Source: an uncultured Rikenellaceae bacterium | GTDB taxonomy: Bacteria > Bacteroidota > Bacteroidia > Bacteroidales > Rikenellaceae | Length of the DNA stretch: 13,861 bases | NCBI GenBank assembly: GCA_947074135.1 | Contig: CAMTOL010000033.1 | Coordinates: 1 to 13,861 of the forward strand | Direction: 5' to 3' | Part shown: positions 8,863 through 13,861 of the stretch, piece by piece | How positions within the stretch are numbered: the first letter of the stretch is position 1 | How the letters are laid out: each line of letters opens with the position of its first letter | The notes under the pieces: generated by a model | What the model was told of the DNA's origin: nothing | Seen by the model: the letters and a program-made list of their open reading frames with translations, nothing else | The model's database searches: none | Program-made: the position numbers and the translations under genes

Positions 8863-8870
8863 CAAAAGTA
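8863..8870 (-). promoter_or_regulatory. Bacteroidetes-type -7 element for comEC
   Basis: Read on the minus strand this is TACTTTTG, an exact TAnnTTTG match. A minus-strand TTG at 8896-8894 lies 23 bases upstream, slightly more than the usual spacing. Transcription would start near 8857, giving comEC a leader of about 195 bases. The site lies downstream of the M16 terminator, as expected for an independent comEC promoter. Confidence 0.45.
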
Positions 8871-8933
8871 CGACATTTTAGTTTAATCTTATTCAATCAC
8901 TGCTGTTTTTTCTAAGCATCAACTCTAATTTAT

Positions 8934-8967
8934 AAAAAAAGGAGTGGGCCAACTCTGACCCACTCCT
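8934..8967 (-). terminator. Strong intrinsic terminator of the M16 protease gene
   Basis: AGGAGTGGG at 8940-8948 is perfectly complementary to CCCACTCCT at 8959-8967, making a 9-bp GC-rich stem with a 10-base loop. On the minus strand the hairpin is followed by a run of seven T (8940-8934, sharing one base with the stem). It begins about 30 bases past the M16 stop codon. This is the clearest terminator in the window and works only on the minus strand. Confidence 0.9.
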
Positions 8968-8995
8968 CGAAGTTATGCTAGATGCTTAATAGAAT

Positions 8996-11812
8996 TTATG
9001 GTAACTGTACCATAGTTATTTTATTGCCCTGACTAAAGGCTTTCTCTGCCACAGCTTTGGCACTTTCAATTGTTACTGCTTCTAACTCTTTTAAGTAGTT
9101 AGTGTAGCCGTCAATTCCCCAAGTGTACCAAGATACCAAGTAACCAGACCAAGTGCTATTTGAGTTGTTTGCATCAGCAAAGTTTTTAGCAAACACCTCT
9201 TTAGCTTTTGTCAAATTCTCTGGCGATGGACCCGATGTTACAGCTTCGTCAACACCTTGTTGAACTAGTGGCAACAGCTCCTCAACCTTGCTAGTGTCAG
9301 TAATGAATAGACACAAATCCACGAATTTAGGCTCTGGGTTTTTCGTAACCTGCATTTGGTTTTGAACAACATAAACTCCACCTGCTTCTTCACGAATAGT
9401 TTTAAGGTATGTATTGTTTAGTGCTTCGCCAATTACCTCGAGATTTACTTTCTCAGCCTCGCTATACTTGATGTCACCGTTGTAGATCGTAACTGCAATA
9501 ACGCGTGGCGACTCTTGAGGAGTGTTGAAGCGATTTACAATCTGACCCTTAGGAGTTTCTATTAGGTATGGTCCGATTGCAGCCTCTTTTTTGCTCTTTG
9601 GCGCAGGAATTGAACCGATATATTTCTCAACCAATGGTTTGAGCGTTTCTAAATCAACTGAACCGGTGATAAAGAATGTCATATCTGTAGTTGTAGAGAA
9701 GAACTTTTTGTATTGCTCTTTGAGTTTTTCGAGCGATACCATCGAAAGCATCTTGTCGCCAAGTGGCAATGCACGAGGGTTGCCTCCTGTTAGAGTCATC
9801 TGCAAAGAGTCTTGGAAAATACGCATAGGGTCTTTTTCAGCACCTTTAACGTAAGTTTCCAGTTTGTCAATCATAACCCCCCAATCTTCACTCTCGAAAC
9901 GAGGAGCAGTAGCGTAGAGGTATGTCAGTTGGAATAGTGTCTCAATGTCTTTAATCGATGAGCTGCCTCTGAAACCTTCAGTTTCGTTCGTAGCTACTGG
10001 CGAAACGCCTACATTTTTACCTGCCAATATGCGTTGAAGCTCTTTAGCGCTGAAATCGCTAAGACCAGCAAACTCATCAAATTGCGACCAAAGACCAATT
10101 GAGTGTAGCGTTTCCAGATTCTCGATAGTTGAATAACCACCTTTACGAGTCGCACGTAGCAATACCTCGTCAGCTTTGTAAGTTGTTGGTTTTACAACAA
10201 TTTTCACACCATTCTTAAGCGTCCAAACAGTCGATTCGAATTTACCAGCCTCAGTTTTAGCTACTTTTGAGCCTTTAAGTGCAGACTCGTCAAGTAGCGG
10301 ACGTGTAACAACCTCTTCAGTGTAAGGTTCAATAGTCGAAGCTTTAATTTTGTTGTACGATGCAGCAAGGTCGCTTTCGGTTGGAATCGAAACACCCTCT
10401 TTTGATTGAGCTTTAGCGTAAATAACAACATTTTCGTCGGTTAACATAGCTGCAATTTGAGCGTTAACCTCGTCGAGTGTAATGTTCTCGACAATAGCTT
10501 TTGTTAGCTCATAGCTCTCTTCTGCCGATGCGATAGGAGAGTTTTTGTAGTAGTTGTTTGTAAATGCATTTACAAACTCGCTGTTGCGACGGTCGTTGCG
10601 GTTATTGAAAGCTCTCTCGTTGTTTGCCAACATTTTAGCTTTAACCCTGTCCAATTCAGGTTCAGCGTATCCCCCACGAACAGCACGGTAAAGCTCGGTC
10701 AAACCTGCCTCGAAAGCCTTGATAGCCTCTCCCTCACGAGCTGAAGTCGAAAAGTTGAGCATATCGAAAGGTTGAAAGTAAGAACCATAGAAAACTCCAG
10801 AGCTTTGGAAAGGCGAACCACTCTCTTTAGCAATATTATCAAGACGTTCGTTTAACATCGAGGTTGCCAAATTGTTAAGAATACGGGTTTTGAGTGCCAA
10901 TACTCTGTTGTTGTATTTTTTAGGTTGAGGCGCAAGGCGGCAAATCAATTCAACTGTAGTTGATGTAAGTTCAGGGTCGGTAAAGACGCCATAACGAGGC
11001 TCTTCGTTTGATGCAACCGTAATTCTAGGTTTTTTAGCTTTCTCTGCTGCTGGCTTAACGTTGGCCATAACCTTTTTAAGTTTAGCCTCCATCATATCGG
11101 GATCGAAGTCGCCTACGATTACAAAAGCCGAAAGGTCTGGGCGATACCATTTAGTATAGAAATCGCGAATATCTTGATAGCTAAAGTTTTTAAGGTTGTC
11201 CAATTCGCCGATAATGTCACGACGAGCATAGATGTTGTCTGCGCCAAAAAGCAGTGCAGTCTCTTTGCGAGAGATGCGTTGATCTGCCATTCCAGCATAC
11301 AGACGCCACTCCTCCTCGATTACGCCACGCTCCTCGTCGATGTCCTTTTCGTTAAGCGAGATAAAACCAGCCCAGTCGTGAAGTACTAATAGCATAGAGT
11401 CAATAATCCCTTCACGTGTAATTGGCACGTTGGTAATCATATAAGTTGTCATCTCTTGACCTGTACCAGCGTTTAGGTCACCGCCAAAAGCGATACCGAT
11501 GCTTTGGCAGTAATCAATCAGACCGTTGCCTTGGAAGTTGGTGCTACCATTGAATGCCATATGTTCGAGGAAGTGAGCAAGTCCATCTTGGCGATCCTCT
11601 TCGAGAACAGCTCCTACGTCGTATAGAATATGGAAGTTAGCACGTTGTGGGTCTTTAGAGTTTTTGCGAATATAGTATTTCGCACCATTCTCGAGTGTTC
11701 CAACTCTTGCTTGAGGGTCATTCTCAATGACACTCATCATATCTAACTCTTGTGCAACCGAGCCGAGTACGGTAGCTACGAAGAGCGATATACTAAAAAA
11801 TAATCTTTTCAT
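8996..11812 (-). CDS. Exported two-domain M16 zinc protease (pitrilysin/insulinase family)
   Basis: Large M16-family metalloprotease, expected in the periplasm or outer envelope, where such enzymes degrade unfolded peptides in a closed chamber. A signal peptide covers 1-20 (GSVA before Q21). The inverted zinc motif HFLEH is at 80-84: H80 and H84 bind zinc and E83 is the catalytic base. The distal glutamate lies in the acidic ERGVIEEEW stretch (161-169). NAGTGQEMTTY (114-124) is the usual substrate-strand region. An M16_C domain follows (about 195-385). The second half (about 530-938) repeats the M16 fold without an HxxEH motif, as in pitrilysin-type chambers. At 938 residues it has the normal length of Bacteroidetes members. 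The ATG at 11812 directly begins the signal peptide. It follows the LolA-like gene by 108 bases. Confidence 0.95.
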   Translation of the reverse strand: MKRLFFSISLFVATVLGSVAQELDMMSVIENDPQARVGTLENGAKYYIRKNSKDPQRANFHILYDVGAVLEEDRQDGLAHFLEHMAFNGSTNFQGNGLIDYCQSIGIAFGGDLNAGTGQEMTTYMITNVPITREGIIDSMLLVLHDWAGFISLNEKDIDEERGVIEEEWRLYAGMADQRISRKETALLFGADNIYARRDIIGELDNLKNFSYQDIRDFYTKWYRPDLSAFVIVGDFDPDMMEAKLKKVMANVKPAAEKAKKPRITVASNEEPRYGVFTDPELTSTTVELICRLAPQPKKYNNRVLALKTRILNNLATSMLNERLDNIAKESGSPFQSSGVFYGSYFQPFDMLNFSTSAREGEAIKAFEAGLTELYRAVRGGYAEPELDRVKAKMLANNERAFNNRNDRRNSEFVNAFTNNYYKNSPIASAEESYELTKAIVENITLDEVNAQIAAMLTDENVVIYAKAQSKEGVSIPTESDLAASYNKIKASTIEPYTEEVVTRPLLDESALKGSKVAKTEAGKFESTVWTLKNGVKIVVKPTTYKADEVLLRATRKGGYSTIENLETLHSIGLWSQFDEFAGLSDFSAKELQRILAGKNVGVSPVATNETEGFRGSSSIKDIETLFQLTYLYATAPRFESEDWGVMIDKLETYVKGAEKDPMRIFQDSLQMTLTGGNPRALPLGDKMLSMVSLEKLKEQYKKFFSTTTDMTFFITGSVDLETLKPLVEKYIGSIPAPKSKKEAAIGPYLIETPKGQIVNRFNTPQESPRVIAVTIYNGDIKYSEAEKVNLEVIGEALNNTYLKTIREEAGGVYVVQNQMQVTKNPEPKFVDLCLFITDTSKVEELLPLVQQGVDEAVTSGPSPENLTKAKEVFAKNFADANNSNSTWSGYLVSWYTWGIDGYTNYLKELEAVTIESAKAVAEKAFSQGNKITMVQLP

Positions 11813-11820
11813 TTCTTATA

Positions 11821-11852
11821 GGTGATCAGGTGACTAGGTGGTCAAGTGATCC
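11821..11852. repeat. Four degenerate 8-bp tandem repeats upstream of the M16 gene
   Basis: Four consecutive octamers (starts 11821, 11829, 11837, 11845) fit the pattern RGTGRYYM and differ from one another at one to three positions, for example ggtgatca and ggtggtca. The block ends 9 bases before the M16 start codon on the minus strand, in its leader. It can also fold: gatca/tgatc and tgac/gtca pair around a 6-base loop with a small internal loop. On the plus strand a run of eight T follows, but no plus-strand gene ends here. Confidence 0.6.
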
Positions 11853-11920
11853 GTTTTTTTTGTTATGTTAGTTTAATCTACTTTTTCTTTCTTAAGTACT
11901 GATTATTTGATTGCTAAAAA

Positions 11921-12643
11921 CTATTGTTTTGGTGCTGCAAACATCCAAGATGCTACAGGAACGTCAGTTTCAAATGATTTGATGATAAAATCAACAGTTT
12001 GTCCTTCAGCTTTTGCAGAAATAGTAGTTGGCATTAGCAGTGCGCCGTCATCAAATTTTGTGTATTTCTTAAATACCATATCAGCTTTAATTGTCTTGCC
12101 ATTAACTTCAGTTTCGGTGTAAGCTTTGTCTAGTAGTCCTGTTTCGATGTTGAAATAGAGTTTAGTTTTAGCTTGTTCCTTTTTTGAGATACACTCAACA
12201 ACATAGCACTCATTTTTGCCTTTACCCTCTTTGCCAACGTATTTTAAATCTTCGTAGTTGCCAGGTGTAGGAATCATATCTGAGATTAGGTTGCTCACTG
12301 GCGCATATTGTTTGATTTGTGCCTCGTCAGTGATTGTTTGAGTTTGACCTTGAGCTGACACGTATGCAACAGAGTCACGAAGAATGGTTGTAACTGTTAT
12401 ACCTTGTACTGACATCTCAATACGAAATAGGTTAGGGTATTTAGAGGTTACTTTGAATGGCATTGACATACCCATTACCGAAAGTTCCATTTCGAGAAGA
12501 GAACTACGACCATCATTGTTTTCGTTAAAATCGGCAATACCAGTTTTTTGGTAGTAATTGTCGAAAATTTGTTGAGCATCTTGTGCTTTTGTGGCAACAA
12601 TCGAAAGTGTGATTGCTGCAATAAATAGGATTAATTTTTTCAT
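11921..12643 (-). CDS. Exported LolA-like beta-rich protein
   Basis: The 240-residue protein has a clear signal peptide (1-20, ATKA before Q21) and no lipobox cysteine. The rest is a run of amphipathic beta strands with a pattern I associate with the LolA/LolB-like 'outer membrane lipoprotein-sorting' fold: an early helix (AQQIFDNYYQKTG, about 23-35), strands with Met-rich hydrophobic faces (about 50-75), then KYVGKEGKGKNECYVVECISKK and KLYFNIETGLLDKAYTE. Such proteins bind lipids or acyl chains. It is not the canonical LolA carrier by sequence that I can recognise, so a specific role in lipoprotein transport is unproven. It ends with TAG 108 bases before the M16 protease and starts 47 bases after the regulator gene, all on one strand, suggesting co-transcription. 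Confidence 0.85.
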   Translation of the reverse strand: MKKLILFIAAITLSIVATKAQDAQQIFDNYYQKTGIADFNENNDGRSSLLEMELSVMGMSMPFKVTSKYPNLFRIEMSVQGITVTTILRDSVAYVSAQGQTQTITDEAQIKQYAPVSNLISDMIPTPGNYEDLKYVGKEGKGKNECYVVECISKKEQAKTKLYFNIETGLLDKAYTETEVNGKTIKADMVFKKYTKFDDGALLMPTTISAKAEGQTVDFIIKSFETDVPVASWMFAAPKQ

Positions 12644-12683
12644 AACTTTTTTGTGTTAGTTTGGTTAAATATCTTGTTGTTTG

Positions 12684-12697
12684 TTATTCATTATTCA
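12684..12697. repeat. 7-bp tandem repeat over the regulator's stop codon
   Basis: The heptamer ttattca is present twice in tandem (12684-12690 and 12691-12697). The second copy contains the TAA stop of the Cro/CI-type regulator gene on the minus strand. It is similar in architecture, but not in sequence, to the tandem heptamers at 151-164 and 3539-3552. Confidence 0.5.
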
Positions 12698-12900
12698 TCT
12701 TTGACGAACTCTAGTATCTCGCCAACTTCGCACTCTAGTACGTTGCAAATCGCCTCCAGCGTCGAAAATCTGATAGCCTTTGCCTTACCATTCTTAAGTA
12801 TCGAGAGATTTGCCAATGTTAAATCGACCTTTTCAGCCAACTCCGTTAGTGATATTTTGCGCTGCGCCATTACCACATCTAAATTTACTCTTATTCCCAT
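12691..12900 (-). CDS. Small Cro/CI-type HTH regulator (YozG-like)
   Basis: This 69-residue DNA-binding protein is almost only a helix-turn-helix domain of the Cro/CI (XRE) type: helices at about 17-25 (SLTELAEKV) and 28-37 (TLANLSILKN), then GKAKAIRFSTLEAICNVLECEVGEIL, the usual third-to-fifth helix signature. The frame is open for 24 codons further upstream, but I chose the ATG at 12900. It begins the conserved MGIRVNLD sequence, and AGGAGG lies at 12915-12910 with 9 bases to the ATG; the longer version would overlap the membrane-protein gene by 59 bases. It follows the DUF2975 gene by 13 bases, with the ribosome binding site covering that gene's stop, so the two are probably translationally coupled. 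This matches the widespread DUF2975-HTH pair (YoaS/YozG in B. subtilis). The targets are unknown. Confidence 0.9.
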   Translation of the reverse strand: MGIRVNLDVVMAQRKISLTELAEKVDLTLANLSILKNGKAKAIRFSTLEAICNVLECEVGEILEFVKDE

Positions 12901-12915
12901 TGCTCCTCTCCTCCT
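12901..12915 (-). promoter_or_regulatory. Strong Shine-Dalgarno site coupling the membrane protein and regulator
   Basis: On the minus strand AGGAGG (12915-12910) overlaps the TAG stop of the DUF2975 gene and lies 9 bases before the regulator's ATG; a second purine-rich GAGGAG follows at 12908-12903. Most other genes in the window have only A-rich leaders, so this site stands out and decides the regulator's start. Confidence 0.75.
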
Positions 12916-13399
12916 ATACTGTTGAGTCGTACTCCTCTTGGAAATAGTTGCCAATGCGTATAACTTGCCCAAATATCAACAAAATAATAGTATTTTGCAA
13001 CCCCGACACCATAATTAAATTAAAATAACTAGCATCATTATATACTGTGTTGCACATCAGAAACGTCATTCCAGCGCAGATTAATGTTAAAAGTGCGTAG
13101 CGATTAATGATTTTTACTGTGCGGAGATTGAAAATATCTTTTCTAGCAATCGAACGACCTAAACAGATAAGCAGTTTGATAAAGAGTACCACAGTCCATA
13201 CACTAGCCGTTAGTGATAAAATCGAGATTATTAACACCCAAAGAGCATAGCCAATCGAAAGCTCTTCTCCCATCTCAATCTGCCCAAAAGGTGAGGTCAG
13301 ACTTACATAAAAGCTGTATAGTCCTGACATTACGTAGAACACCACAAAACAGTAGTATAGTGCTCTTATGTTCGATATTATTTTCTCAAGTCTTTCCAT
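12914..13399 (-). CDS. DUF2975-family four-helix membrane protein
   Basis: The 161-residue integral membrane protein has four predicted helices (about 13-34, 52-80, 100-118 and 127-147) and fits the DUF2975 family. A conserved block after helix 2, FIKLLICLGRSIARKDIFNLRTVK (73-96), and the end LLIFGQVIRIGNYFQEEYDSTV (140-161) are typical of that family. No enzymatic motif is visible. The family nearly always sits next to a small Cro/CI-type regulator, as here, so it may sense something at the membrane or modulate the regulator; that is inference. Its paralogue lies 48 bases upstream on the same strand. The ATG at 13399 follows an A/T-rich leader and leaves all four helices in place. Confidence 0.85.
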   Translation of the reverse strand: MERLEKIISNIRALYYCFVVFYVMSGLYSFYVSLTSPFGQIEMGEELSIGYALWVLIISILSLTASVWTVVLFIKLLICLGRSIARKDIFNLRTVKIINRYALLTLICAGMTFLMCNTVYNDASYFNLIMVSGLQNTIILLIFGQVIRIGNYFQEEYDSTV

Positions 13400-13447
13400 T
13401 GTTTTTATATATTCAAATTATGGGGATTATTGTTTATAGCCAAAGTG

Positions 13448-13768
13448 TTAGACCGTTAATTTCTGCTCCTCTTGAAGATAGTTTCCTACTTTTATCATTT
13501 GTGCAAATAGTAAAAATAGAGTTCCATCTAAGACCCATTCCGTGATAAGTTCTATTGCCCTATTGCCTGTCATTGTTCCATCTGGAGCAACGTAAAGATC
13601 ATCTATAATCATTACGACCATAAGTGCAGACATCACAATTACAAAGGTTGTCATTAATCTTGAGATGCGGAGATTAAAAATCTCTTTTTTTGCGATGGAT
13701 TTAGCGAAGCATATTAGAAGTTTAATAAAATAGACAAGAACCGCAACTACCAAAAATCCCCCAAACAC
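13448..13768 (-). CDS. Second DUF2975-type membrane protein, N-terminally short
   Basis: This is a paralogue of the adjacent DUF2975 protein. FIKLLICFAKSIAKKEIFNLR (14-34) is identical to it at 16 of 21 positions, and the end LLFAQMIKVGNYLQEEQKLTV at 12 of 21. Only 106 residues can be read: the first start is a GTG at 13768, and a TAG in the same frame lies at 13805-13807. The first helix and outer loop of the paralogue, about 50 residues, therefore have no counterpart, and the short sequence left to the window edge shows no similarity to them in the other minus-strand frames. It may be a truncated but expressed copy, or a decaying gene whose 5' part was lost. Three membrane helices remain (about 2-20, 39-57, 78-93). 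Confidence 0.6.
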   Translation of the reverse strand: MFGGFLVVAVLVYFIKLLICFAKSIAKKEIFNLRISRLMTTFVIVMSALMVVMIIDDLYVAPDGTMTGNRAIELITEWVLDGTLFLLFAQMIKVGNYLQEEQKLTV

Positions 13769-13802
13769 TGTTATTCGTATTTTTGCGATTCTTTGACCCG
13801 CT

Positions 13803-13818
13803 CTCTACTCCTCTACTC
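13803..13818. repeat. 8-bp tandem repeat upstream of the short DUF2975 gene
   Basis: The octamer ctctactc is repeated exactly in tandem (13803-13810, 13811-13818); on the minus strand it reads gagtagag twice. It contains the in-frame TAG that closes the upstream side of the short DUF2975 gene. The sequence here looks intergenic, which supports the view that the missing N-terminus was replaced rather than just frameshifted. Confidence 0.5.
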
Positions 13819-13861
13819 CATAACTCCCCGACATGCTCGACTTACATCCCTCTGTAAATTA

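Larger units (their letters stand above)
8660..8995. other. 336-base gap between comEC and the M16 protease
   Basis: No convincing gene lies in this AT-rich gap. From right to left it holds the intrinsic terminator of the M16 gene (8934-8967), a minus-strand TAnnTTTG promoter element (8863-8870), and about 200 bases that would be the comEC leader. A plus-strand frame of 54 codons (ATG 8673, TAG 8835-8837) is discussed in the findings and is not called here as a gene. I saw no riboswitch fold that I could name. Confidence 0.6.

Noticed and set aside
8996..11812. Second half of the M16 protease considered a broken catalytic domain
   Set aside because: Two-domain M16 enzymes normally have only one HxxEH motif; the non-catalytic second half closes the chamber.
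12901..12972. 24-residue N-terminal extension of the HTH regulator
   Set aside because: It would overlap the DUF2975 gene by 59 bases, is not HTH-like, and the strong AGGAGG site is placed correctly only for the ATG at 12900.
1..13861. Search for a defence island, phage, transposon, CRISPR or integron signature
   Set aside because: No transposase, integrase, Cas, nuclease-effector or regularly spaced long repeats are visible; the DUF2975/HTH pair alone is not evidence of a defence system.

Overview
The window reads as ordinary chromosome of a Bacteroidetes bacterium, most likely order Bacteroidales. Four things point there. SecA has the long Bacteroidetes form (1092 residues, an extended N-terminal region and a CxC-x8-CH tail). 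Several gaps contain the Bacteroidetes -7 promoter element TAnnTTTG. Most start codons are preceded by A-rich stretches instead of Shine-Dalgarno sites. All four clear type-I signal peptides would be cut directly before a glutamine (the Bacteroidetes 'Q-rule'). There are no tRNA or rRNA genes, CRISPR arrays, insertion sequences or phage genes. Phylum is assigned with high confidence; genus cannot be named from the sequence alone.

Plus-strand block, 1-7025. A low-GC stretch (1-259) carries a TAnnTTTG element and leads into secA, the preprotein translocase motor. Next is recR (recombination mediator), which starts at a TTG codon just after a long imperfect palindrome. Then comes a 368-residue exported protein of unknown family with a TPR-like C-terminal part, then an exported M28-family zinc peptidase. 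A hairpin with a T-tract closes the block; its 3' arm lies within the last codons of the convergent comEC.

Minus-strand block, 13768-7085. Reading in transcription order: a 5'-shortened DUF2975-type membrane protein, a full-length paralogue of it, a 69-residue Cro/CI-type regulator coupled to it by a strong ribosome binding site, a small exported LolA-like beta-rich protein, and a large two-domain M16 zinc protease ending in a clear intrinsic terminator. After a 336-base gap with its own TAnnTTTG element comes comEC, a DNA-uptake channel without the C-terminal nuclease-like domain.

As a whole, the window joins housekeeping genes (secretion, recombination repair, DNA uptake) to a set of envelope proteases and exported proteins. 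I found no strong evidence of a novel multi-gene system. The best leads are the duplicated DUF2975/HTH cassette running into the LolA-like/M16 pair with no visible terminator between, the unrecognised TPR-like exported protein, and short 7-8 bp tandem repeats, different in sequence at each site, in most of the intergenic gaps.
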